DNA from: Bacillota bacterium
GTDB lineage: Bacteria > Planctomycetota > UBA8108 > UBA1146
Assembly (NCBI GenBank): GCA_003973385.1
Contig: QNYK01000062.1
Location: forward strand, 1 to 64,000
Direction of reading: 5' to 3'
DNA length: 64,000 bases
The position numbers and the translations under genes were made by a program. This document shows, piece by piece, positions 54,930 to 64,000 of the stretch. Under the pieces are notes generated by a model. That model had not been told where the DNA came from and did not search any database. It saw nothing but the letters and a program-made list of their open reading frames with translations. Numbering within the stretch: the stretch's first letter is position 1; every line of letters begins with the position of its first letter.

Positions 54930-55334
54930 TCAGGGGCTTGGAGGTTCAGGGCTCGATAGCCGAGTCCACCACTCCTGGTGGTCTGATACGGCATATCGAC
55001 GTTCCCTGGGAGGGGACAGGTAATCGTATTTCGGGGCAGTATTTCGTCGTTCTCCAGCGAGCCACAGGATGGTGGATCGTGCGTTGTACCGGACCCAGCG
55101 GTCGGGATCATTGAGCAGGGGAAAGAGCAGGGGTGCAAAGTTCCGATTGCTCGAACCCTGGATGGCCAGGATGGTGCGCGTGCGCACGACAGGTTCCTCC
55201 GAGGCGAGTCCAGGCCATGGGCCTGTTTCAGAGACCCTGAGACCTGGCATCTGACACGACGCGCAGCAAAGTAGAGTCAGCAGCAGGATCAGAGTCATGT
55301 CGCTCCTGATTACTCGGTGAAACATCCGTGTCAC
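54930..55334 (-). CDS. Hypothetical lipoprotein with HEAT-like segment
   Basis: 134 aa; LLCCASC lipobox-like start; NFAPLLFPLLNDPDRWVRYNARSTILWLAG. Confidence 0.6.
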   Translation of the reverse strand: MTRMFHRVIRSDMTLILLLTLLCCASCQMPGLRVSETGPWPGLASEEPVVRTRTILAIQGSSNRNFAPLLFPLLNDPDRWVRYNARSTILWLAGERRNTAPKYDYLSPPRERRYAVSDHQEWWTRLSSPEPPSP

Positions 55335-55491
55335 GCTCCCTTCGTGGCCCTCAATTCATCAGGAGCCAGATGTGGTCTCTGGCCCGTGACCATACTTGTG
55401 AAGAAGTGGCCCCGGGTCAAGTCGGTCGAGGTGGAGCCAGGGGTGGGGAGGTGATAGTCTCCGTTCTGATGCTGCAGGGAGAGGATGACTC

Positions 55492-56538
55492 GTGAAATCG
55501 CTTCTATGTGATCATCTGGTCGTGGGTGCAGGATCTACCGGGTTGGCGGTGGCAGACCACCTTCTGCGCCGTGGCACCGGTTCTGTGATCCTGATCGATG
55601 CCCTGGACTCGCCGCAGGAGGGTCCAACCGGTGGCAGGATTCCGCTGCTGGCTCCCCGGGGAGTGGCCTGGGCTCCCATCGTCGAGAGGGCACGAGAGTT
55701 GTACGAGGGCTGGACCGACTGGATCGAAATCGATCCCGAACTCCGACGTTGTGGCGCATTGTTGCCAGTCTCGCCCTCTTCGACGCCACCGACAGCACAG
55801 ACACTGCTGGATGCTCCGGACTCATCGAGGCGCTGGTCCTCTCTCCAGGATACAGGCCTCCGTTGTTTTCACGAACCGGAGGCTGCGACCGTCGACCCGG
55901 TGGCAGTGGCCTCGGCTCTGATGTGGAGAATCCGCAAGGTGGGAGGTCACTTTCTTCCTCGATCCTCCTTGACCTCGATGGAGGAGAAAAGTGATGGAGT
56001 TCATTTCTGCGCTGGAGTTCGTACGGGAACGGCAGGGAGTATCTACATCTGCACAGGCACGGACAGTCTGCGCTGGCTCGATCGCCTCGGGCTTCGGCAT
56101 CACTATCATGCAGAGACCGTGTCCAGGTTCACGCTGGAACTCGATGATGAATTGCCCCCCATCATCTACTGGCAGGACGAGCGAGCGATGCTTTTTGAAC
56201 GTGGAGATGGGTACCACGAGTTACTCATGATCAGCGACGTCGTCGCAGAGCACGGGGATGCTCCATCGGTGGACTGGGATCGTTACGCCTCTTTTCGCGA
56301 GGTGTGGAGGCAGTGGATCCCCCTCTTCGAGGACTCCCAGACTCTCAATGCTATGGCCAGCAATCAGGTATCAAGGCTCGACCGCCCCGATCCGCTGATC
56401 AGTGCTGGCGGTCGCATCGTGTTTCCTGGCGCCTGTGGGGAGTTTTCGCAGCTGCTGTTTCCTGCCCTGGCAGAGATGTCAGTGGAGGGGCAACTCGCAG
56501 GCAATGTCGGTGGCTTGCTCGAGGATCCATCCCGGTGA
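55492..56538 (+). CDS. FAD-dependent (DAO-like) oxidoreductase
   Basis: 348 aa; DHLVVGAGSTGLAVADHLLRRGTGSVILIDA (GxGxxG), C-terminal FPGACGEFSQLLFPALAE. Confidence 0.78.
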   Translation: MKSLLCDHLVVGAGSTGLAVADHLLRRGTGSVILIDALDSPQEGPTGGRIPLLAPRGVAWAPIVERARELYEGWTDWIEIDPELRRCGALLPVSPSSTPPTAQTLLDAPDSSRRWSSLQDTGLRCFHEPEAATVDPVAVASALMWRIRKVGGHFLPRSSLTSMEEKSDGVHFCAGVRTGTAGSIYICTGTDSLRWLDRLGLRHHYHAETVSRFTLELDDELPPIIYWQDERAMLFERGDGYHELLMISDVVAEHGDAPSVDWDRYASFREVWRQWIPLFEDSQTLNAMASNQVSRLDRPDPLISAGGRIVFPGACGEFSQLLFPALAEMSVEGQLAGNVGGLLEDPSR

Positions 56539-57425
56539 GCGACATCCACCAGACAGCCTCTTCATGGACATGGATCGCAGGGGAAATCGTACCGACGGCG
56601 GCGGCGTCGATCGGTGTCCTCGATCGTGGTTTTCTCTACGGGGAATCCGTGTTCGAGACGCTTCGCACCGTCGAGAGGAAGGCACTGTTCCTCTCCGATC
56701 ACCTGATGCGGTTGCGCAAATCCGCCAGCCTTCTCGGGATGACGTGCGATTTCGATGACGGCTGGATGGAGCAGTTGATCGACCAGTTGCTGGCTCGTAT
56801 CCCGGCTGGGGAAGATGCAGTGGTCCGGATCACGATGACCAGGGGGAACCGCATCGGTGGCAGACTGGAGGCAGAGGGCTGTCGGTCGCGATGGATCGTC
56901 ACGGCGACGGCGATGGAGCCAGAGAAGTCGAGACCGCCACTACACCTCGTGATCTCGAAGTTCAGGAAAGCTCCCCCCGATGTCCTCGATCCGGCGATCA
57001 AGAGTGGCAATTTCCTCTCCTCCATCCTGGCGAGAGAGGATGCCATCGGCCGAGGTGCCGATGATGGAATCCTGCTCTCACCCGAGGGGATCCTGACAGA
57101 GACATCGTGTGCCAATTTGTTCTGGGTCAGAGATGGGGAAGTATTCACCTGTAGCCGGGAACTGGTTCTCGAAGGGATCACACGGGGGTGTGCGATTCGG
57201 TTGCTGGAATCGAGCGGCATCGAGGTGATCGAGGGACTGTTTCCCGAGCTGGAGATCCGCTCAGCGCAGGAGGCATTTTTGACCTCCTCGGTGACGGGGA
57301 TCGTCGCTGTCGCCAGCATCGACGGACGCGATCTGACCAGCGACCTGGAGTCCTCCATCACCGAAACGTTGCGAACTCAATACCAGCAACAGATCCTCAC
57401 TGCATCTCGAGGAGGAGTGCGATGA
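56535..57425 (+). CDS. Class IV PLP-dependent aminotransferase (BCAT/DAAT/ADCL fold)
   Basis: LDRGFLYGESVFETLRTV, DPAIKSGNFLSSILARE (Lys), GADDGILLSPEGILTETSCANLFWV, EGITRG; GTG at 56535 overlaps the upstream stop (GTGA). Confidence 0.88.
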   Translation: MSDIHQTASSWTWIAGEIVPTAAASIGVLDRGFLYGESVFETLRTVERKALFLSDHLMRLRKSASLLGMTCDFDDGWMEQLIDQLLARIPAGEDAVVRITMTRGNRIGGRLEAEGCRSRWIVTATAMEPEKSRPPLHLVISKFRKAPPDVLDPAIKSGNFLSSILAREDAIGRGADDGILLSPEGILTETSCANLFWVRDGEVFTCSRELVLEGITRGCAIRLLESSGIEVIEGLFPELEIRSAQEAFLTSSVTGIVAVASIDGRDLTSDLESSITETLRTQYQQQILTASRGGVR

Positions 57426-59380
57426 GCGAGTCGATCTGGCATCCGGACCCCGAGCAATTGATGTCGACGCGGGTCGCAGACCTGATGACCACGGTCGGGA
57501 TGCCGATCGACCCGGAGGATGTGGGTGGGTCGGTGCGTCGCTTCGTGCGCTGGAGCCAGCAGCAGCCAGAACGGTTCTGGCCCGCAGTGCTCGATGATCT
57601 GGGGGTCGTCTGGTCGCGGGGGTACAGCCAGGTGGTGGACCTCTCCAATGGGCCAGAATGGGCAGATTGGTTTCCAGGGGGAGAGACCAACATCGCGATG
57701 AACTGCGTCGACATTCCCGCTGCTCAGATGCCGGATGATCTGGCCCTGGTTGCCGAGGACGAGGAGGGGAATTCGCGGCGCTGGAACTTCAGTGAAGCAG
57801 ATCGCGAGATTCAAAAGCTGGCGCAGCTGCTCTCACAACTGGGTATCGAGAGAGGCGATCGGATCGCCTGTCTCATGCCGATGGTGGGTGAGGTGGTTTT
57901 CGCGATGCTGGCGACGATGAAGATCGGGGCGGTTTTCATCCCGATATTCAGTGGATATGCGCCGCCCTCTGTCAGGGAAAGGCTCGAAGACTCCGGTGCC
58001 AGATTGCTCTTTACAGCGGATGTCGGAAACCGAAGAGGACGGCGGTATGACCTCAAATCCCAGGCAGATCTGGCAGTGGATGGACTGGAGTCGCTGCAGC
58101 ATCTGGTGGTACTGCGCCGTGGCGATGGTGGCGCCCCCATGACAGACGGTAGAGACCTGTGGTGGCAAGACTCCATCGCCAGCATCGAGGGCGATTCCTG
58201 TACGGAGATGATGGCTGCGATGGATCCAGCGCTGATGATCTATACCAGCGGAACCACCGGCAAGCCGAAAGGGACGGTCCACACTCACGCTGGATGCATG
58301 GCACAGATGGGTAAAGAGGTCCGGTACAATTTCGATGTCAGGCCCCACAAGGATCTATTCTGGTGGTTTTCCGATATCGGCTGGATGATGGGACCCTGGC
58401 AGATCATCGGGTGCTGGCTCAACCGTGTGCCCTTCCTCGTGTTCGAGGGTGCTCCTGATTTTCCAGGACCCGATCGAGTGTGGCAGATGGTCGAGCGATA
58501 CGGGGTGACTCACCTGGGAATCAGTCCGACTGCCATCCGATTACTGATGCGATCCGGTGATGATCCGGTCGATCGATATCCGATGCAGTCACTGAGAATC
58601 CTCGGTTCGACGGGAGAGCCGTGGGATCACGACAGTTACCGCTGGTATTCAAGAAAGGTCGGGGGCGGCAAACTTCCGATCATCAATATCTCGGGGGGAA
58701 CTGATATTGTCGGCTGTTTCCTCGCGCCACTGCCGGTTTTGCCGATCCGCGAGACATCGCTTCAATCGGCAGGGCTCGGTATGGATATAGACGTCTTCGA
58801 TGAGGATGGGCACTCGGTTCGTGGCGAGGTGGGTTACCTGGTGTGCAAGAGCCCTGCGCCATCGATGACCAGATCCCTCTGGCGCGCAGATGAAAAGTAC
58901 CTTGAAACCTACTGGTCACGATTTCCTGGAGTCTGGAATCACGGCGACTGGGCACTGATCGATGACGATGAGCAGTGGTTCCTGTTCGGAAGAGCCGACG
59001 ATACGCTCAATATTGCGGGACGCAGGGTCGGGCCTGGCGAGATCGAATCGGCCTTGATCGAACACTCTGCGGTGAGCGAAGCGGCCGCCATCGGTGTGCC
59101 GGATGATCTCAAGGGCACTGAACTGGTCTGCTTCGTGGTGCTGCATCAAGGGATTCTCGAGCAGGAGGATCTGCGCCAGCAGTTGGTGCTACAGGTCGTC
59201 GAAGCGCTCGGCAAGGTGGATCGTCCCGGAGCCATCTATTTCGTTGATGATCTCCCGAAGACGCGCAGTGCCAAGATCGTGAGACGTCTGATTCGCGCCC
59301 AGCATATCGGAGACGATCTGGGTGACCTGTCCAGCATCGCAAATCCCGAGGCGCTCGATGCGATCAGGAATTGTCGTTAG
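57422..59380 (+). CDS. AMP-forming acetyl/acyl-CoA synthetase-like ligase
   Basis: LMIYTSGTTGKPKGTVHTHAG, WWFSDIGWMMGPWQIIG, GGTDIVGCF, WFLFGRADDTLNIAGRRVGPGEIESAL, LPKTRSAKIVRRLIR; ATG at 57422 overlaps the upstream stop (ATGA). Confidence 0.93.
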   Translation: MSESIWHPDPEQLMSTRVADLMTTVGMPIDPEDVGGSVRRFVRWSQQQPERFWPAVLDDLGVVWSRGYSQVVDLSNGPEWADWFPGGETNIAMNCVDIPAAQMPDDLALVAEDEEGNSRRWNFSEADREIQKLAQLLSQLGIERGDRIACLMPMVGEVVFAMLATMKIGAVFIPIFSGYAPPSVRERLEDSGARLLFTADVGNRRGRRYDLKSQADLAVDGLESLQHLVVLRRGDGGAPMTDGRDLWWQDSIASIEGDSCTEMMAAMDPALMIYTSGTTGKPKGTVHTHAGCMAQMGKEVRYNFDVRPHKDLFWWFSDIGWMMGPWQIIGCWLNRVPFLVFEGAPDFPGPDRVWQMVERYGVTHLGISPTAIRLLMRSGDDPVDRYPMQSLRILGSTGEPWDHDSYRWYSRKVGGGKLPIINISGGTDIVGCFLAPLPVLPIRETSLQSAGLGMDIDVFDEDGHSVRGEVGYLVCKSPAPSMTRSLWRADEKYLETYWSRFPGVWNHGDWALIDDDEQWFLFGRADDTLNIAGRRVGPGEIESALIEHSAVSEAAAIGVPDDLKGTELVCFVVLHQGILEQEDLRQQLVLQVVEALGKVDRPGAIYFVDDLPKTRSAKIVRRLIRAQHIGDDLGDLSSIANPEALDAIRNCR

Positions 59381-60822
59381 CCGTCACTCCGTGGGCGAGG
59401 TGTGGGCATGCGAGCGCCGGTTTCCTGACGCCATTTTCGGAGCATCTTCGTGAGCCGCAGCAGTACTTCCTGGTGCCGGTCATTCAGGATCGTCGTCTCA
59501 CCAGGATCCTGTCCGAGGTGGTAGAGTTCCAGCCGCTGATCCTCGAGCATCTCGATCAGTTTCCAGTCGCCATCGATCACCGCAGATGCTGGGCTGCCAC
59601 CTTGATTGCCGTAGTGCGGATAGTGCCAGAAGAGCGGAGCCGGCGTACCCGGGTCGGTGCCGGTGAGAGACTTCAGGAAAGAGTGCCCATCCGGTTTCCA
59701 CCCGTCTGGAAATGGCAGCCCGGCCAGTTCCAGCAGAGTCGGCACCAGATCAGTGCTCTGTATCGGGAAATCGCAAACACGGCCAGCCCCCGAGATCCCC
59801 GGACCTCTCGCCAGCCAGGGTACGCGGATTCCGCCCTCGTAGATCCAGCCCTTTCCACCACGCAGCGGCAAGTTACTGGTCGGATGTCCTTCTGAAGTAC
59901 TCAGTCCGCCGTTATCCGAGGTCAGCATCACGATGGTGCTCTGTTCGAGGTCCAGGCGATCGAGGGCATCGAGCACCTTGCCCACCGCCGAGTCCATCGC
60001 CTCGATCATACCCGCGTACACAGCGTGTTCCTGAACCTGTCGGACCTTGCGCTGACCCTCTCGACCCCAGGTCGGTTTCAGTCCCAGTTGCTTCTTCTTC
60101 TGGCGGTACTTCTTGGTCAGATCATCTCGTGCGATCAGCGGAGTGTGGACGGAGTAGAAGCTGAGCACGGCGAGGAACGGATCCTGCTTGTGTTGCTCGA
60201 TGAACTGGATGGTTTCCGAGGCGAGCCGATCAGGGAGGTGTTCTCCATCGGGTCCATCGGTCAGGCGAGGATTACCGTAGGGAGAGAAGTACTTCTTGCC
60301 ACCGTAGGGGCCTCCCCCTGTCCAGCCACCACGGTTGAGCTGGTAACCCTGCTGTTCGGGCCAGTAACCTTCCGGTCCCAGGTGCCACTTGCCTGCAAAA
60401 AATGTCGAATAGCCATGTTCACGGACGATCTCCGCGATGGTCAGTTGATCGAGTGGGAGTCGATCGTTGTAGGGAGCGGGCAGGTGAGATGTGTTTCTGT
60501 TCCACCGAGTGGGCCCAGGTGCGCCGAAGTAATCGGTGGTGGCGAGTCGAGCCGGATGGATTCCAGATTGAAGGCTGACCCGGGTCGGACTGCACACGGG
60601 GCAGGCGGCGTAGGCGCGACGAAAACGAACTCCATCCGCGGCGAAACGATCGATACAGGGGGTCTCGTAGAACTCGCTCCCGGTGACTCCCAGGTCCCTC
60701 CAGCCCAGATCGTCGACGATGATGATCAGCATCGAAGGAGCAGGACTGGTGACCGTTTGTGGGGCAGGCTGATCCGCAGCCAGCAGCGCAGAGAGAAGCA
60801 GCAGGGTGGTGAAAGAGGTCAA
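59377..60822 (-). CDS. Exported sulfatase
   Basis: IIIVDDLGWRDLGVTGSEFYETPCIDRFAADGVRFRRAYAACPVCSPTRVSLQSG (CSPTR formylglycine motif), FAGKWHLG, TSDNGG. Likely TTG start at 60822 after AAGGAG; TTGA overlap with the upstream permease stop. Confidence 0.93.
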   Translation of the reverse strand: MTSFTTLLLLSALLAADQPAPQTVTSPAPSMLIIIVDDLGWRDLGVTGSEFYETPCIDRFAADGVRFRRAYAACPVCSPTRVSLQSGIHPARLATTDYFGAPGPTRWNRNTSHLPAPYNDRLPLDQLTIAEIVREHGYSTFFAGKWHLGPEGYWPEQQGYQLNRGGWTGGGPYGGKKYFSPYGNPRLTDGPDGEHLPDRLASETIQFIEQHKQDPFLAVLSFYSVHTPLIARDDLTKKYRQKKKQLGLKPTWGREGQRKVRQVQEHAVYAGMIEAMDSAVGKVLDALDRLDLEQSTIVMLTSDNGGLSTSEGHPTSNLPLRGGKGWIYEGGIRVPWLARGPGISGAGRVCDFPIQSTDLVPTLLELAGLPFPDGWKPDGHSFLKSLTGTDPGTPAPLFWHYPHYGNQGGSPASAVIDGDWKLIEMLEDQRLELYHLGQDPGETTILNDRHQEVLLRLTKMLRKWRQETGARMPTPRPRSDG

Positions 60823-62123
60823 GACTTCTCCTTCCTGGACACGCCGAGAAACGCTCTCGGGTCGGCGGCATCGCGCAAGCCATCGCCGAGGAAGTTGTAA
60901 GCCAGTACTGCCAGGAAGATGAACAGGCCGGGGGTGACCAGCCATGGATTGTACTTCAGTACCTCGGAGCCCTGGCAGTCCTTGAGCAGCAACCCCCACG
61001 AAGAATCGGGTTCGGTGATTCCAAAACCGAGAAAGGACAGCGCCACTTCGCCGAGGATGTAGTAGGGGACATAGAGGGTGGCGGTGACGATGACGATGGA
61101 GGCCGTGTTGGGCAGCAGGTGGCGAAGGATCACCCGGGTCGAAGAGCCACCCAGCGCCCGGGCGGCGAGGGCGTACTCACATTCCCGCAGGCTCAGCACC
61201 ATTCCCCGGATCATGCGGCCGATGCTGGCCCAGCCGACGATGGCCAGGATGGCGACGATCATCATGTAAGTCTGGCGTGGACTCAGTTCGTCCGGAATGG
61301 CGTAGCGCAGCGTCAGGATCAGGTACAGCCCGGGAATCGCCAGCAGCAATTCGACCAGTCGCATCAACCAGAAATCTACAAGGCCACCGAAGTAACCGGC
61401 AATGCCACCGATGGCGAGTCCGATGGAGATGCTGATGAGGATGCCGATCAGGCCGACCGACAACGAAATCTGTCCGCCGTAGAGGATCCGCGTCCACAGG
61501 TCTCGCCCCAGGATGTCGGTTCCGAGCAGGAACAGACCGGTGTGCAGGTCCTTTCCTGTGGGGTGATCTTCGGCTGCGATCCCCATCAGATGCGGCAGTC
61601 CCTTTATGGGGAAAAATCCACAGAGGCTGAAGATCTCATGCGGCTCGCTGCCCTCGACGAAGAAACTCACCGGTACCGAGATCGATCGATCCTCGGCGAG
61701 GATGTATTCCGTTTCACCATAGGCGTCCCAGGAGACGTATTCGCGCAGGGGATGAACGTGGGGACGGAGGGTGAAGTTGCCATCGCTGTCATGAAAATGA
61801 ACGCCGCCCTCGAACCACTCCCACTTACGGATGTATGTATCGCGGATGATCTCCTCGAAGTTTTCATCCTCGTCGATCAACTCGTCGATCTTCTCGATGA
61901 CGTATCCACCCAGCAGCATCGGACCGTACTTGACGGTGTACTTGTTGATTTCGTTGCTGCCGTAGGGGCCGATGAATCCGCCGAAGCAACTGATCAGGTA
62001 GAGAACCAGGAGGATCGCCGCGCCGCTCATGGCGAGCTTGTTCTTGCGCAGCCGGTGCCACAACATCGTCCACGGTCCACGTGGCGGGGGCAAATTGGAT
62101 TGAGGTGGCTGGGTGTCGGTCAT
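60819..62123 (-). CDS. Opp/Dpp-type ABC transporter permease (OppC/DppC-like) with large extracytoplasmic insertion
   Basis: 434 aa; LLGTDILGRDLWTRILYGGQISLSVGLIGILISISIGLAIGGIAGYFGG, REYALAARALG-type loop (LRECEYALAARALGGSSTRVILRHLLPN). Confidence 0.93.
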   Translation of the reverse strand: MTDTQPPQSNLPPPRGPWTMLWHRLRKNKLAMSGAAILLVLYLISCFGGFIGPYGSNEINKYTVKYGPMLLGGYVIEKIDELIDEDENFEEIIRDTYIRKWEWFEGGVHFHDSDGNFTLRPHVHPLREYVSWDAYGETEYILAEDRSISVPVSFFVEGSEPHEIFSLCGFFPIKGLPHLMGIAAEDHPTGKDLHTGLFLLGTDILGRDLWTRILYGGQISLSVGLIGILISISIGLAIGGIAGYFGGLVDFWLMRLVELLLAIPGLYLILTLRYAIPDELSPRQTYMMIVAILAIVGWASIGRMIRGMVLSLRECEYALAARALGGSSTRVILRHLLPNTASIVIVTATLYVPYYILGEVALSFLGFGITEPDSSWGLLLKDCQGSEVLKYNPWLVTPGLFIFLAVLAYNFLGDGLRDAADPRAFLGVSRKEKS

Positions 62124-63295
62124 GACAACCTCACCCTCGGGTCGACCAGTGCCAGCAACAGGTCCGCCACCAGGTTGCCGAACACCAGCAGCAGGGTCGA
62201 AATCAGCACGCTCGCCAGTACCAGTGGCTCATCCTTGGCACTGATTGCCTCGAACACGAGTCTTCCCAGACCGGGCCAGTTCATGACGATTTCAACCAGC
62301 AGGCTGCCGCTGAGCAGGCTGGCCAGCGAGTAGCCGAACAGGGTGACGAGAGGGTTGACGGCGTTGCGGAACGCGTGCTTGAAGAGCACCGAGTTGTGGG
62401 AGACTCCCTTGGCGCGAGCGGTGCGGACGTAGTCCTGTCCAAGCGCCTCGATCATGTTGCCGCGCGCCTGGCGCATGTAGCCGGCCATGGCTGCGGTGCC
62501 GAGTACGATGGCGGGCAGGAACAGGTGGTGCAGGCGGTCTCCCAGCTTGCCCCAGAACCCGAATAGATCGTAGTCGAGCGAGCGCATGTCACCGATGGGA
62601 AACCATCCGGTGTAAGTGGCAAACAGCACCGCCAGCAGTGCCGAGAAAACGGTCGGAATCGACAGTCCGATGAAGGCGAGGATTCCCGCCGAATGGTCTA
62701 CCAGTGAGTTCGGTTTGACCGCGGCGAAGATGCCGAGCGGGATGCCGAGGCCATAGGCGATCAAGAGCGCCGCGATCGACAGGATCAGGGTGTTCCAGAG
62801 CCGTTCCGCGATGATGCCGAAGACCGGTCGATTGAACTTGTAGGAGCGTCCGAAATCGCCGCTTGCGGCATTGGAAAACCAGGAGAAGAAACTCTCGATG
62901 GGGCCGACCTTGCGGTACACCACTCCCTCGTCATCGCACTGGTACTTGGTCGATTCGATCTGGAAGTTGAGCAGACTGCGACTGGCACTGCGTCCCCTGA
63001 CGACGATTCCATCGCGCAGGATGGTCGGCACCTTTTCCCCGTCGTCACGAAAGGACCACATCGAGCCATCGTCTCGAAACTCTCCGAACTCCTCGAGTTG
63101 GGTTTGACTCAGACGCACCAGTAAGCCTGAGGATTCCTTTTGTCGTAGCACTTCGGTCAGTGAGCGAGCCGGATCTGCCTCTTGTTGGCTGTAGAAATCT
63201 CCCGGTGCTGCCTTCAACAACAAGAAGGTCAGCAGGGAGACCACCAGTACCAGCGGCGGAATCGACAACAACCGACGGAGGGTGAAGGTCAGCAA
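62120..63295 (-). CDS. Opp/Dpp-type ABC transporter permease (OppB/DppB-like) with large insertion
   Basis: 391 aa; GDFGRSYKFNRPVFGIIAERLWNTLILSIAALLIAYGLGIPLGI, EALGQDYVRTARAKGVSHNSVLFKHAFRNAVNPLVT. Confidence 0.93.
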   Translation of the reverse strand: MLTFTLRRLLSIPPLVLVVSLLTFLLLKAAPGDFYSQQEADPARSLTEVLRQKESSGLLVRLSQTQLEEFGEFRDDGSMWSFRDDGEKVPTILRDGIVVRGRSASRSLLNFQIESTKYQCDDEGVVYRKVGPIESFFSWFSNAASGDFGRSYKFNRPVFGIIAERLWNTLILSIAALLIAYGLGIPLGIFAAVKPNSLVDHSAGILAFIGLSIPTVFSALLAVLFATYTGWFPIGDMRSLDYDLFGFWGKLGDRLHHLFLPAIVLGTAAMAGYMRQARGNMIEALGQDYVRTARAKGVSHNSVLFKHAFRNAVNPLVTLFGYSLASLLSGSLLVEIVMNWPGLGRLVFEAISAKDEPLVLASVLISTLLLVFGNLVADLLLALVDPRVRLS

Positions 63296-63314
63296 CGGTT
63301 CTTCTTTGCCATCC

Positions 63315-64000
63315 TCAGTCTCGGATCCACAGGGTTTCGAGGTTCCAGGTCAGTTGTGGGCGCAACAGACTCGGCCACAGATTTCCGAGCCGGTTCGTTT
63401 TCGAAGTGCAATACGAGTTGGCGGCGATCAGATACAGGATCGGGATGTTCTGGCCGATCAGTTCCTGCACCTCGTCGTAGTATTTCTTCCGGACGATGTC
63501 ATCGAGTTCCGCGTCCATCATCGTCATCAGGGAATCGATGCGTGATTCCCATGCGGTGGCCGGTTCCGGCTGCTGCGGGTACCAGGCGTGGAGACGACCG
63601 CTGGAGAGGGTGATGTTCTTACCATTGGCAGGGTCGGGCGGAACACCGGATCCCCAGCCGAGCAGGATCATGTCCCACCTGTGGCTATCTCGCAGGCTGG
63701 TCACGAGATCATTGAAGATGATTGGTTTGAAATTGACCTTGATGCCGACCTTTCTCAGATCCTGCATGATCAGATTTCCGATCTGCTGGCGCAGGTTGTT
63801 CTCGACATTGGTGTTGAGATTGAAAACGATGGGACGACCCTGGTCATCTTCGCGTACGCCATCACCGTCGCTGTCCTTCCAGCCCAGTCCGTCGAGATAT
63901 TCCTTCGCCTTGTCGATCGAGTGCGGATAGGTCGGCACTCCCTTGTGGTACCAGCTTCGATTTCCGGGGGTGATGCTCGACCAGATCGGGGTGGCCCTGC
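63315..64000 (-). CDS. Peptide/oligopeptide ABC transporter substrate-binding protein (partial, runs off the window)
   Basis: C-terminal part: SIDKAKEYLDGLGWKDSDGDGVREDDQGRPIVFNLNTN...MQDLRKVGIKVNFKPIIFNDLV; open reading continues to the window edge. Confidence 0.88.
   Translation of the reverse strand, partial: RATPIWSSITPGNRSWYHKGVPTYPHSIDKAKEYLDGLGWKDSDGDGVREDDQGRPIVFNLNTNVENNLRQQIGNLIMQDLRKVGIKVNFKPIIFNDLVTSLRDSHRWDMILLGWGSGVPPDPANGKNITLSSGRLHAWYPQQPEPATAWESRIDSLMTMMDAELDDIVRKKYYDEVQELIGQNIPILYLIAANSYCTSKTNRLGNLWPSLLRPQLTWNLETLWIRD

Noticed and set aside
61119-62333. 404-aa plus-strand ORF opposite the permease genes
   Set aside because: Antisense shadow; composition typical of reverse-complemented membrane protein genes.

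Overview
High-GC bacterial chromosomal window, densely coding. Planctomycetota or a related PVC-like lineage is my inference, from the dockerin protein, double-length UvrA, sulfatase and FloA/NfeD operon. No phage, transposon or CRISPR array was seen. Contents include two tRNAs, tRNA-Leu(CAA) and tRNA-Ala(GGC); a FloA/NfeD operon; aspS; infC-rpmI-rplT-pheS-pheT; a complete 14-gene nuoA-N complex I operon (minus strand); dprA; rlmN; ddl; uvrA; a large Ser/Thr kinase; a FAD oxidase/class IV aminotransferase/AMP-ligase operon; and an Opp/Dpp-type ABC transporter translationally coupled to a sulfatase. The strongest unusual signal is a LeuRS-family protein (about 6746-9445). It has lost HIGH, KMSKS, the zinc module and the editing-site residues, has gained an acidic repeat insert and an Arg-rich insert, and retains the CP core, anticodon-binding domain and C-terminal domain. 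Other points of note are a tandem-fused UvrA with four ABC cassettes, an apparent AUC start codon for infC, a nested RNA structure upstream of a polyprenyl synthase that can pair with its Shine-Dalgarno sequence, a PheT without the EMAP/OB domain, and a kinase whose STAND-like module lacks a P-loop. All calls come from reading the sequence and supplied translations; no searches or folding programs were run.
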